From the NCBI GenBank assembly GCA_964035015.1, contig OZ036007.1, positions 5,834,997 to 5,898,996 of the forward strand: a stretch of DNA of 64,000 nt. Direction: 5' to 3'. Origin of the DNA: Corallium rubrum. Its lineage: Eukaryota > Cnidaria > Anthozoa > Scleralcyonacea > Coralliidae. Positions 1 through 10,379 of this stretch are shown here, piece after piece (within the stretch, counting starts at the first letter, position 1; each line of letters opens with the position of its first letter). The translations under genes were made by a program, and so were the position numbers. The notes under the pieces were generated by a model. The model saw only the letters and a list, made by a program, of their open reading frames with translations. It made no database searches and was not told where the DNA came from.

Positions 1-232
1 AAATAAGTAAGTTAGCCAACATTCGAGGTACATAACTCTTAAGGCCGATTTAAGCAGCCCAACCTGCTCGCGCCATACCTACAACACAAATTGCGTCGTG
101 CAAATCAAGCCTATATAACTTGCTCGCAACACTTGTAAGCAGGTTGCGGGTGACAGTTCAAGGCAAAAGTTGTGCCATCTAATTAAAACCGGCCTTTACA
201 TACATCGAACTCAATCTACGTTTAAATTATTT

Positions 233-330
233 GAGTCCCAGTAGCTCAATGGTTAGAGCCTCTCACTGGTAATCAGAAGGTTGTGGGTCCGAGTTGGAAC
301 TTCGAGAATTTTCTGACTAAAATAGCTCAG
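233..330 (+). repeat. tRNA-derived SINE head (fragment)
   Basis: A box-A-like GTAGCTCAATGG is followed about 45 nt later by a degenerate box B (GGGTCCGAGTTGG). The same sequence body occurs in reverse at 21.6 kb and 52.5 kb, so this is a SINE copy rather than a functional tRNA. The aminoacyl stem does not close. Confidence 0.6.
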
Positions 331-1077
331 AGATCGTTTACGATAATAAGTGATTACTATACAACTGTTCCAGCCTACGTGTCGGGGGTCTAGCTTATGG
401 GGGCTTTTAATACAATGACTTGATACAATGTTAACAATAACTTTCTCTTGGCCTTTTCAAGAACCTATCACGCACGACAACCTCCGCAGGAAAAGTCAAC
501 TTGCCGCGGAAGTTGTGGAACCGCCCCGGAGATTAAAATGTATATTGGCTATTGTATATAGTCAATCATTGTATATTTTCTATTAATAAGTTGGCTTTCA
601 ATAGAAACGCCCGTTTCTATCGTAAACAATATGACAGAATATATGACAAAGTACTTGGCTCTCTCATCGCATTTTTAAAGAACAGTATATAGTCTTTGAA
701 AAATATTCAACTTCTGGCTATACCATGGCATATATACCCAGGCATCACAAGTATATACTATATTCCTTAATTCCTTAGTATTCGTTCTTATATAAACAGC
801 TTCACCTGTCATTATGTGATCACCGAGGGTCTCAACGATATCGTTTCTCAACCTAAGTGGCGACATATGTAAAAATATTTTTAAAGGCTGATAGAATACC
901 GCTATAAATAAACTGACGATTTGAGCCAAAAGCGCTCTAAAAAACGGCCTTGCTCGAAAACGTTCGGCTATTTTATTTTATCCAATTAAGTTTAATTAGC
1001 CCCTTTTTTCGATTAACATTATTATTGAGGCTATTAAAAGATATAATATAAAAATATAGCGAGGGTGTGAAAAAATG
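331..1077. other. no gene recognised
   Basis: AT-rich non-coding sequence. Open frames here are short and resemble nothing known. Confidence 0.6.
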
Positions 1078-1224
1078 AGTGCTGCGTAGGCAGTGTTCTA
1101 GATAGAGCAAAGTGAAAAGGTGGTTAACTGAAGATATTTTTGGTAAGAACTCCGAAGGATTCTGCTCGAAACGTCAGTTTTTATTGCTAAAAAAGTCTCA
1201 GCAGTTTACCATCTTTTCACTTTC
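1078..1224 (+). repeat. foldback repeat with hammerhead-like core (degenerate)
   Basis: The left arm contains GCAAAGTGAAAAGG and the right arm its approximate complement CATCTTTTCACTTTC. The centre has CTCCGAAGG followed by CTGCTCGAAACGTC, a decayed form of the CTGANGA-hairpin-GAAACGTC signature. It belongs to the same family as the tandem array at 26.1-26.9 kb. Confidence 0.55.
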
Positions 1225-2413
1225 ATATTATAATATAAACATTTGTCTCGTGTTACCAAATTTGTACATTTAAGCGATATAATTACCTAGTTTGGGTTGA
1301 CGTGTTTTCCTGTAAGATAAACGAAACAGTGGACACCTTTTGCCCAATAGAGAACCGATTAAATATACAACATTCAATTATAAGCCGTACTAACCTTTGC
1401 TGTGTTGATTTTCACATAGGATCAAATCAAATGTGATGACCAAGATTAAGAGATCAAACGCCAATAGGATTCTGGATCGAGATCGATGCACTGAACTAGC
1501 AATCCGTCCACTGCTCATTGTGGTTTGCGTGAGTAATACCCTCTCGACTTCAAATAACCGTTATTTTAATCGTTTAAGAAGTATAATATTAAATATTAAT
1601 GATTTTCTATGAACGTCAAAGTGTTTCCGGAGAGATTATAATTAAACAATGTATTCGCGTATTGGGTAAACGTTGAATGGCCGGTGTCCTTCTCTTAATT
1701 GCCTTTCCTTTCGCCAGTGTCTTTATATTTGCCGTAAGAGTTTAAGAATTTCTATCACGTATACCTCCCCCGCAGTTGATAACCAATGACGATTAAGTAA
1801 TAATCGCTTAGAAAGCAGTTTAATTTGAGCTACGGACCAAACTTATGCGTTGAGAAATCTATAGGATCAACATGTTCCATGACAATCTAAATTTAGTATA
1901 ATATTGATATTTTGAAATTAAAATAAGAAAAAATAACAATAGTTTATATGCATAGATAGCACAAGGAAAAGGACAATATAAACACCGGTTCTGACCTCTA
2001 TTTAATCAAGGAGAGACCTCTGCCTTGAAATCTCAGTGCTTTGTTTTTAAATCGTGCGAGGTTTTACCAGCTTTTTAGTGGTAATATATATGAGCGGGCT
2101 TTATGTTATATACAAGGTCATATTTTAATATATAAAACCCTGATAATTTCGACTTTAGCTAAATAGTTGGACTCCATTGGGGTTGCGAGCCACACGCTGT
2201 TTCGAAATAAACAGCACATGTTGTTGTTTGCGCACCGGTTTCTTGCACATGGCTGTGTTTGAACAAACGCTTTTGTTCTTGGGATCACGTTGCGGTCAGG
2301 GTCATCCACACTCGTCAATGCATTTATTTACAAAGCTTGTCTCAAGTAGCAGGAAAGCCCCATAAAAGCTTATCGTTTCGGGAGTTAGTAAGGTTAAATG
2401 CGGAAAAAAATAC
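1225..2413. other. no gene recognised
   Basis: AT-rich sequence with no credible coding potential, tandem repeat or long inverted repeat that I can see. Confidence 0.5.
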
Positions 2414-2572
2414 CGTGGCGTGCTCCATCGAGTTATGGATGCACGCGGGAAGTTCGGAGAGCACGAAAAAAGTGTAAGAGTTGGTCGAGGTGATAGCCAA
2501 GAACAACTGTAGATTTTTGAGTGCTTTCCCAACTTCCCAAGTGCATCCATAACTCAATGGCGCACGCCAAAC
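2414..2572. mobile_element. MITE-like element with about 55-bp imperfect inverted repeats
   Basis: The left arm, with GAGTTATGGATGCACGCGGG, is mirrored by the right arm, with CCCAAGTGCATCCATAACTC. About 55 bp pair imperfectly around a 40-bp centre. No target duplication was resolved. A partial match to the arm (GTGCTCCATCGAGTT) recurs near 2683. Confidence 0.6.
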
Positions 2573-2985
2573 CATGAACCATTTCTTTTATAACAGAGAA
2601 TCAGACACAAAACAACGGAAAACAATATTTATTTCGCTGATTTAAAATGAGTTTCTCATTACGTTTGAAATCACCGTGCTCCATCGAGTTTTATACAATA
2701 ATTTGAATAGTACGTGCGTTTCTATTGGTCGATAGCCATGATCTAGCTGTCGAGGACAGATGCACAGATTACGTCACTGACGTGGTCTGATTTCTCTAAA
2801 CCAATCACGGATCTCACTGCAACATCACGAGCCAATGACGTTGCTTGATTTGTATAGATCATGGATCACGTCAGATGAAGTGATTTATCTTTTTCAATGC
2901 TCCGGAAATTCACCGGGAAAATTTAGTAAGTCTGTTAAAACATAATTTTTCTATTTTTGTATTGTATAAAACAAATAGATTCCAT
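2573..2985. other. no gene recognised
   Basis: Non-coding sequence, with one partial copy of the arm of the preceding inverted-repeat element near 2683. Confidence 0.5.

Positions 2986-3076
<91 letters not shown>
2986..3076. repeat. (TTG)n microsatellite, about 30 units
   Basis: An uninterrupted trinucleotide run ending 6 bp before the Harbinger target duplication. The poly-Gln, poly-Thr and poly-Cys frames it creates are artefacts. Confidence 0.95.
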
Positions 3077-3269
3077 CTGTTCAGTAGGGAGGTTACGAAA
3101 CGACAACGCGAACGTCGACGCGACGTCAACCGGAAGCTTCCAACTTTTACGTAGTCTACTGCGCATGACAGCAGTACTGTTTACGTTCTCGTGGTCGCGG
3201 CCCCGACTTCATTTTCGCTGTTTTGACGTTGTCGGGGACGTCACTTTTTTAACAAACGTTTTTGTCAGC

Positions 3270-4563
3270 ATGGACAAGGCAAGTGAAATTTCCGATCCAA
3301 AAAGGTACGTGGGACACTCTTGTTTACACTTTAGCCTTTTCAAACGAACAAAATAGGTAATTAGATAAGTAGATTTTATGTTGAATTTCGAGTTACCGTG
3401 GATGTCGTCTGGCACATTTATTCGAGACTCGATGGTTCTTTGACTTAATAAACCTGACCAATTATTTTGCAAATGCAATTTGTGCTACCGTATGTACATT
3501 TAAAAACTTCAAGAGTATCAAGAAACTGGATTATTTAGCCAATTTCGATAAGTTTATTTTTGAGATAATCGGGCTAAAAACACAGTTTATATCGATTCGA
3601 AACTCGAAGGTTTTCTTTACTTTCATCTTAAAGTTTATAGCGATAAGTATTAATCTAAAACTTATATCAAGCTGGTTTTTGTTTACGTTAGAATTCATAT
3701 ATAAATTTGACTTTCATAAATGTTTTCATGCATATTGGCCTTTTTTCAAACATATATATTTGGGTTTTTTTTAAATATTTTAGACCACGTAATAATAGTA
3801 ACACTCAGTATATGCAATGGACAGACGAACACGATCAAGTTTTTGTTAGAGAAATCCTTTGTTTTGAACCATGGAAGTTCAGACACAATTCGTTGGAGCG
3901 TGGACAAATATGGACAAATGTGGCGGAGTCTCTGTGCCTGCTCGAAATTCCAAAGTTTAGGGTAACCCAAAGGTCCGTTCGAGACAGGTTTTCTCTTCTT
4001 ACCAAAAAATACAAAAAAAAATCGCCGCAGAAGAAAAAGCAAGTGGGATAAGTCCTAATGAAACGGAGCTCGACATTGCTATGGGAGATATACTTGAACG
4101 ATTTAGTGAAGCGGACGCTGAGCACGAGAAAGCAAATAACGAAAAGAAGAAAAAAGTCGAAGAAGACAGTGGTAAGGCCGAAGAAATGCGAAAACGATCG
4201 TTGGAGACGTTTAGGGAAACAATGCAGCGAAACGAAAACACTACACCAAAAAAGAAGAAACGCAGCACAGGATCCGAGGTTCTTGAATATTTAAAAGAAA
4301 AGGGAATTAGAGATGAAAAATTGCGAGAAACCGAGCTAGAATTGAAAAAAACCGAGAGCGAGAATCGAGAAAAACAACAAAATAGAACATTCGAACAACA
4401 GCAGTCGTCGTTTCAACATCTGCTTGAAAGCCAAAATCGCCAAATGGAACAGATTCGAACAATGAACGAGATGATGATGCGGCAACAACAACAGCAATTT
4501 GTCCAGCAAGAACGACAAAATGCTATTCTGATGGCTTTACTTGAGAAAACTATTAAGAAATAA
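3270..4563 (+). pseudogene. Harbinger Myb/SANT-like DNA-binding protein, one frameshift
   Basis: In the family this accessory protein binds the element ends and brings the transposase to the nucleus. Exon 1 is 3270-3304 (starts MDKASEIS, donor GTACGT). Exon 2 begins at 3784 after TTTTAG, and the phases agree (2 to 2). The Myb-like trihelix region lies at about 3810-4015 (MQWTDEHDQ, then W and F/W landmarks, then RDRFSLLTKKYKKK). The frame breaks in an A9 run at 4012-4020; reading continues one frame over (IAAEEKASGISP) through a long charged, Gln-rich coiled coil (about 4081-4560). The break may be a real mutation or a homopolymer sequencing error. AATAAA overlaps the stop codon. Confidence 0.8.
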
Positions 4564-4727
4564 ACTATATACAATGAGCACAAATTAGTCAAACTGTTTA
4601 TTAACTTTTTGTCATTGTCAGGTAAAGCTAAAGTGTTCATGCATAATTGTTTAAAAAGTTCATAAACTGTTATATAGAAACTGTTGTTATGCTATGTTGT
4701 TGTTTATATTCTTTCAAATAAAATCTT

Positions 4728-5810
4728 TCAAACAAAATACTCTTCCAGATCTGGTGGGGGTAAATTAAAATACTCAGACGTATTCGATCCATATATACAA
4801 GAATGTGCGTTTCTGAGTAAAACACAAACAATATACATTTTACCTACAGAGCTAAGGCCAACTTTTAAGTTTCTCTTAAAGTCAAGAAATTTAAAATAAT
4901 TTGTAATATCCCCAAAAAGCCACTCGACTGAAACTCGAACTTTGCTCATTGATTTGTTCCAAGCTTCTTGTTGGGGAGTCAACACTAGTACTGCTCTTTT
5001 AAACGGGGCTTGTAAATGAGGACGTAAGAGATACGCCGGATCACCATAAACACACAGCAAGGTACCATCAGGTGCAAATGAGTGCTGTTGAAGTTTCTCA
5101 AGAAGGCCAGAGTCAGCTAGCATCCCACTGTCGTGCCTTCTTCCTTCTACTGGCCCAAAAAGATTAGCAACAAGGCCATTTGGTGCAGCAATAGCTTGAA
5201 ATTTAAGTGAATGTATTTTTTTGTGGCCATTGTACAGCGTTCGCTGATGGACCCCGGGACGACAAACACCTCGGACTGTTCCGTCAATAAAACCCCAGCA
5301 GTTTTGTAAAGCTCCACCTTTTGCATGAATAGAATCTGCAAAGATTTTCAAATTAGCTGGAGACAACCACGGTTGATTTAGCGTAGTCAGAAGGTGATGC
5401 CATAAAGCATAGACTATGTCGAGCACTTGATTTTTGATAATGCATATCTGAGAAGGATGTCGGCCAAATCGGGAAACCATATCCAAATGCCGACATGGAT
5501 ATGCAAAATATTTCAACAAAATGCATAAGCCTTCCACTGCAGAAACATTCAGACCGTTATAACAAACAATTGGATCCGGTAAACGTAAAACTTCTAAAAG
5601 TTTCAGTAAGTCTGTCTTATGGAAGCGAAACTCTGCTTTACATTCATCTGTTGTAAGGCGATCGAGATTGAATCGTTCGTAATTCCAATAAGGTATTTCT
5701 ACGCGTCTAGATTGGAAAGCCTCAAACAAGAGAAGAAACTCTTCAGTGTTGATTACATTATTTCCATACGCTAATAAAATCCCATTTCTAAGTTGTCCTA
5801 AACTTGCCAT
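4728..5810 (-). CDS. PIF/Harbinger transposase (DDE endonuclease), 360 aa
   Basis: Catalyses cut-and-paste excision and insertion of the element. It is a single uninterrupted frame. The catalytic triad is visible: D176 in GFIDGT, D227 in GRRHDSGM and E296 in SVEWLFGD, with the family motif GDPAYLL between the second and third. The first 150 residues are the helical N-terminal region typical of animal HARBI1-like proteins, and the length is normal for the family. The start is the only Met near the N-terminus, about 170 bp inside the right terminal repeat. It converges tail-to-tail with the Myb-like gene, with about 160 bp between stops. The element may therefore be active or recently active if the Myb frame is intact in vivo. 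Confidence 0.93.
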   Translation of the reverse strand: MASLGQLRNGILLAYGNNVINTEEFLLLFEAFQSRRVEIPYWNYERFNLDRLTTDECKAEFRFHKTDLLKLLEVLRLPDPIVCYNGLNVSAVEGLCILLKYFAYPCRHLDMVSRFGRHPSQICIIKNQVLDIVYALWHHLLTTLNQPWLSPANLKIFADSIHAKGGALQNCWGFIDGTVRGVCRPGVHQRTLYNGHKKIHSLKFQAIAAPNGLVANLFGPVEGRRHDSGMLADSGLLEKLQQHSFAPDGTLLCVYGDPAYLLRPHLQAPFKRAVLVLTPQQEAWNKSMSKVRVSVEWLFGDITNYFKFLDFKRNLKVGLSSVGKMYIVCVLLRNAHSCIYGSNTSEYFNLPPPDLEEYFV

Positions 5811-6001
5811 ATTTATGGTTTTCTGGTTTTCTCAATGTACACGTTCCCGCCTTTTCTTTTAACAAATTCGTAATCAAACTTTGGAGACAACGTCGACGCA
5901 ACCTCTCCCCATTCTCCTTGCTCGGTTGAGACGTCGCGTCGACGTTCGCGTCGACGTTCGCGTCGACGTTTCGTAACCTCCCTAGTTATAGACGCACAAC
6001 G

Positions 6002-6086
6002 GACGTCACAACGTGGTAAGAACATCAGTAACCCACTAGACTGCGTCTGGTGGTTCACTTTTTTGTTCTTACCACGTTGTGACGTC
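6002..6086. repeat. perfect 23-bp inverted repeat, 85-nt hairpin
   Basis: GACGTCACAACGTGGTAAGA (continuing ACA) at 6002-6024 pairs exactly with 6064-6086. The 39-nt loop contains a second, slightly imperfect palindrome (CCACTAGAC / GTCTGGTGG). It starts 16 bp outside the Harbinger target duplication. Confidence 0.8.
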
Positions 6087-6529
6087 ATCTGTGTAAAATG
6101 GAGCACGCAGGGTAGCCAATGAGAAACGCCGTTGTATTACATACATGTATGTTATAGAGCGTTTTCATCTTACGTCACGGCGGCCATATTGGTGTACCAA
6201 AACAATGAAATGGCGGCCATATTGGTGTACAGTATGGGAATTAGCTCTTTCTTATTTAAATATTTCATACCACTCGGAAGTGACGTCGCTAAAGGAATGA
6301 GCTTTTGAAAAGAAACGCATCTATTTCGCACTTAATTATCCTCGTTATCGCGTAAATACAAAAAAAACTACAAGAACATTTTTTCGATTATTAAATACGA
6401 GCCACCTGAAACCTTGCCGAACCCTTTTGACCAAGTTTTTACACAAATCAGTAACCTTATAGAGCGTTTTCACTCACGTGATCGGTGGCCCATTGGGGTA
6501 AGTAGAGTTACCAACTTTGAGAGCGAAAA
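6087..6529. repeat. dispersed-repeat fragments
   Basis: GGCGGCCATATTGGTGTAC occurs twice (near 6181 and 6214). ATAGAGCGTTTTCA-(T/C) followed by an ACG-rich segment and GG(C/T)GGCC occurs at 6155 and 6457. These look like ends of a MITE family. No gene is present. Confidence 0.5.
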
Positions 6530-7846
6530 AGTTAATGACGATAAATTAAAATTTCGGAACAAGATGCATCGCAATTTTTCCCATGCACTCTAGTCTGTGA
6601 GTATGCACTTGGATGATATTGCATAAGAATTGCTTAACCCTTTAACAGGCAAGTTTGAAGTTTCTGCAAGGGGTAGCCAGTTAATGACTATAAATTAAAA
6701 CTTCGGAACAAGATGCATCGCAATTTTTCCCACTCTAGTCTGTGAGTATGCACTTAGATGATATTCCATAAGAATTGCTTAACCCTGTAACAGGCAAGTT
6801 TGAAGTTTCTGCAAGGGCCGGGGTAGCCAGTTAATGACGATAAATAAAAATTTCGGAACAAGATGCATCGCAATTTTTCCCACTCTAGCCGTGAGTATGC
6901 ACTTTGATGATATTGCATAACAATTGCTTAACCCTTTAACAGGCAAGTTTGAAGTTTCTGCAAGGGGTAGCCAGTTAATAACGATAAATTAAAATTTCGG
7001 AACAAGATGCATCGCAATTTTTCCCACTCTAGTCTGTGAGTATGCACTTAGATGATATTGCATAAGAATTGCTTAACCCTTTAACAGGCAAGTTTGAAGT
7101 TTCTGCAAGGGGTAGCCAGTTAATAACGATAAATTAAAATTTCGGAACAAGATGCATCGCAATTTTTCCCACTCTAGTCTGTGAGTATGCACTTAGATGA
7201 TATTGCATAAGAATTGCTTAACCCTTTAACAGGCAAGTTTGAAGTTTCTGCAAGGGGTAGCCAGTTAATAACGATAAATTAAAATTTCGGAACAAGATGC
7301 ATCGCAATTTTTCCCACTCTAGTCTGTGAGTATGCATTTAGATGATATTGCATAAGAATTGCTTAACCCTTTAACAGGCAAGTTTGAAGTTTCTGCAAGG
7401 GGTAGCCAGTTAATAACGATAAATTAAAATTTCGGAACAAGATGCATCGCAATTTTTCCCACTCTAGTCTGTGAGTATGCACTTAGATGATATTGCATAA
7501 GAATTGCTTAACCCTTTAACAGGCAAGTTTGAAGTTTCTGCAAGGGGTAGCCAGTTAATAACGATAAATTAAAATTTCGGAACAAGATGCATCGCAATTT
7601 TTCCCACTCTAGTCTGTGAGTATGCATTTAGATGATATTGCATAAGAATTGCTTAACCCTTTAACAGGCAAGTTTGAAGTTTCTGCAAGGGGTAGCCAGT
7701 TAATAACGATAAATTAAAATTTCGGAACAAGATGCATCGCAATTTTTCCCACTCTAGTCTGTGAGTATGCACTTAGATGATATTGCATAAGAATTGCTTA
7801 ACCCTTTAACAGGCAAGTTTGAAGTTTCTGCAAGGGGTAGCCAGAG
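6530..7846 (+). repeat. 145-bp satellite array, about 9 units
   Basis: The landmark GGGGTAGCCAG recurs ending at 6680, 6830, 6974, 7119, 7264, 7409, 7554, 7699 and 7844. The last six intervals are exactly 145 bp; the first two are 150 and 144. Each unit contains TTAACCCTTTAACAGGCAAG and AAGATGCATCGCAATTTTTC. The right-hand units are almost identical; the left ones are diverged. A partial unit follows at 7918. Confidence 0.95.
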
Positions 7847-8594
7847 TAAAATTTATACTGAGTAGGGACAAAAATGTCCAATTGCCTGTCAAAGGGTTAT
7901 AAAGGAGATAGTTTATTAACCCTTTAACAGGCAAGTTTCTGCAAGAGGTACCCAGTTGACAAGTAAAATAGTCTGGCGTCAGAGTAAAATATATAAGGTG
8001 TATATTCTACACTCGGAATATATAAGGTATATATTCTCTACACTCGAATTTTCCTTCACCCAAAATCCTTAGTACACGCTATGTAATCGAGTGAAATGCC
8101 CAATATTACTTATAATATACCCAATTCTCTCCTGGCATTACCACCACCTTATTATATATACAGAACTCGCGATCAAGCTCTCGGCAACGCCCTCCGTGGC
8201 TCAGTGGTCAGAGCATTGCACTAGAATCGCAAAGTCGTGGGTTCCATTCCTGCCGGAAGGCCTGTGTAGTTGCATTTTTCGCAAAAATCACCCAAAATCC
8301 TTAGTACACGCTATGTAATCGAGTGTAATGCCCAATATTACTTATTATATAAAATATATAAGTGTATATAAGGACAAAAATGTCCGATTGCCTGTTAAAG
8401 GTTAAGAATATTCATTTTATGTACATAACTGACTGGAAAACAAACGAGGCCTATAGCCTTCTCTACAGGTAACTTGGGCGGATTTTCCGTTCCAAGCCCA
8501 TCAGAGCCCTTCCCTTTTTCTAATAAGGTGCACACCCGTTACTTAGTATAACATAGTTAGTTATACTCAGTATAACATATAAATTATCTGTTCT
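7847..8594. repeat. decayed satellite relatives and a duplicated 58-bp segment
   Basis: A 58-bp segment beginning CACCCAAAATCCTTAGTACA lies at 8057-8114 and again at 8289-8345, bracketing a tRNA-like sequence. ACAAAAATGTCC(A/G)ATTGCCTGT motifs occur near 7869 and 8372. No gene is present. Confidence 0.6.
8191..8260 (+). repeat. tRNA-like sequence (probable SINE head or tRNA pseudogene)
   Basis: Box A GTGGCTCAGTGG and box B GGTTCCATTCC are well formed and spaced as in a tRNA. The acceptor stem does not close convincingly. It sits between two 58-bp direct repeats. Confidence 0.5.
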
Positions 8595-8821
8595 TTACTT
8601 AGTGTGCACTCCACTGATCAATATATAACGGTGAATCGTCTGTTTGAAACTTTTATGTGTGGATCAGTGGAGCACACCCACTACTTACTTTGTACTATAG
8701 CTTATAAATTTGTTCTTTACTTAGTGTGCACTCCACTGACCTATATATGACCGTTAAATAACCGTTACATGTGAGTGGTTGGCTGTGTAGCTGTTATATA
8801 TGGGTCAGTGGTACACGCCCA
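8595..8821. repeat. two tandem stem-loop units
   Basis: TTAGTGTGCACTCCACTGA at about 8597 pairs with TCAGTGGAGCACAC at about 8665. A second copy of the same arm at about 8719 pairs with GGTCAGTGGTACAC at about 8803. The repeat distance is about 122 bp. Confidence 0.6.
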
Positions 8822-8881
8822 TCATGGAAATCAGCTTTTGTTGACGTTGTAAGCGTGTTTAAATAAAGTTATCTATCTATG
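8795..8881 (+). mobile_element. LINE 3' end fragment with TATC tail
   Basis: CAGCTTTTGTTGACGTTG-TAAGCGTGTTTAAATAAA followed by (TATC)n matches the 3' end of the LINE remnant at 50.7-51.5 kb (51.41-51.48 kb). Only the last 80 bp remain. Confidence 0.7.
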
Positions 8882-9195
8882 TTTATCCGGAAGCTATAGC
8901 CTCGCAGCTTCGTCATGGGAGAGTTCGTTTGCTCTTGTTGCCGTCTTTATTATAATTTTCTTCTTTTCCTGATGTCGGTTTACCCTCGCCTTATTTGGTC
9001 GCCTTTTGGTCACTCTCTTAATATGGCGCCGGTCAATCACATGATCTAAACTATTCGGCATTCATAACATAACAAGGCATGTTTTGATTTTTGTTTATAT
9101 GTTGTATATCGCATATCACCTTACCCTTTAACTTGACAAGACTACACCACTAAGGTTAGTACACGGCGAGATATTTTTTTATTAGAGTGTACAAA

Positions 9196-9340
9196 AGTAG
9201 AGTGTTGTGTAGGCAGTGTTTTAGATAAAGCAAAGTGAAAAGATGGTGAACTGTTGAGATTTTTTGTAACGAAATACTGAGCCCTTCACTCAGTATCTTA
9301 TTGCTAAAACTTTTTGTAGTTTACCGCCTTTTTACTTCGC
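9196..9340. repeat. truncated copy of the 26.1-kb tandem-repeat family
   Basis: Contains AGAGTGTTGTGTAGGCAGTG, GCAAAGTGAAAAGATGG and a decayed GAAATACTGAGCCC core. It immediately precedes the hAT target duplication. Confidence 0.6.
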
Positions 9341-9416
9341 TCTATCTTTTTATTGTGACGTTATTTCACGGCAGCAGGGCCGGATTAACCACGTGGCAGA
9401 TGCGGCATATGCCACG

Positions 9417-10098
9417 GGCCTCGCGCTTTTGGGGGCCTCGCGCTTTACTGGGCCACGCCCATTTTACTGGGCCACGCCCATTTTTACTGGGCCACGCCAA
9501 TTTTTTATTGGGACACGCCCACTTTAAGTAAATGCGCGAGGCCCCTAAATGTGCAAGGCAGGGGCCTCGCGCATTTAACGGCCTCGAGCATTTAGGGGCC
9601 TCGAGCATTTAGGACCCTCGAGCATTTAGGGGCCTCGCGCATTTAGGGGCCTCGCGCATTTAGGGGCCTCGCCCCCTACACCTGGCCACAGGAAAATATG
9701 CAATATGCATGTGCAATATGTGCAAGACAGGGGCCTCGCGCATTTAACGGCCTTGCGCATTTAGGGGCCTCGCGCATTTAACGGCCTCGCGCATTTAGGG
9801 GCCTCGCGCATTTAACGGCCTTGCGCATTTAGGGGCCTCGCGCATTTAACGGCCTCGCGCATTTAGGGGCCTCGCGCATTTAACGGCCTCGCGCATTTAG
9901 GGGCCTCGCGCATTTAACGGCCTCGCGCATTTAGGGGCCTCGCGCATTTAACGGCCTCGCGCATTTAGGGGCCTCGCGCATTTAAGGGCCTCGCGCATTT
10001 AACGGCCTCGCGCATTTAGGGGCCTCGCGCATTTAACGGCCTCGCGCATTTAACGGCCTCGAGCATTTAGGGGCTTCGAGCATTTAGAACCCTCGCTC
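9417..10098 (+). repeat. hAT subterminal GC-rich array (GGCCTCGCGCATTTA units)
   Basis: Two alternating variants, GGGGCCTCGCGCATTTA and ACGGCCTCGCGCATTTA, repeat with a combined period of about 34 bp. Their shared motif GGCCTCGCGC is also present in the right subterminal region (15865-15905), so the array was amplified from a transposon end motif. Subterminal repeats are known transposase-binding sites in hAT elements; that role here is inferred. Confidence 0.85.
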
Positions 10099-10379
10099 CC
10101 TACACCTGGCCCAAGTTGCGCTGAGCTGTTATATGATACTGTTTATACTTGTTGTCAGGCCATTTTGATGCGACTCGAACGAGTATATTCAATTGAATAC
10201 AAGGCGTTGTAACACTGTTCGTAGACAACAGCTTTGAAAATTGCAATTGAACATTGACTGATTTAATTCATATCGAACTATCGGAGCCCTGAGTCAAACT
10301 TAAAGGAGGCTGAAGTTTGGTAAGTATTAATTATATTGCTAGAATAATATTACAGTATATGAAATTTCAAAGCATGCAT

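Larger units (their letters stand above)
3086..5983. mobile_element. PIF/Harbinger DNA transposon, nearly intact (2898 bp)
   Basis: Both ends begin AGGGAGGTTACGAAACG in inverted orientation and are flanked by the 3-bp direct repeat AGT (3083-3085 and 5984-5986), the target-duplication length expected for PIF/Harbinger. The terminal repeats continue for about 50 bp. The right copy has one extra 12-bp CGCGAACGTCGA-type unit. Inside are the two genes diagnostic of the superfamily, here convergent: a Myb/SANT-like protein on + and a DDE transposase on -. The GC-rich ends contrast with AT-rich flanks. Confidence 0.93.
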
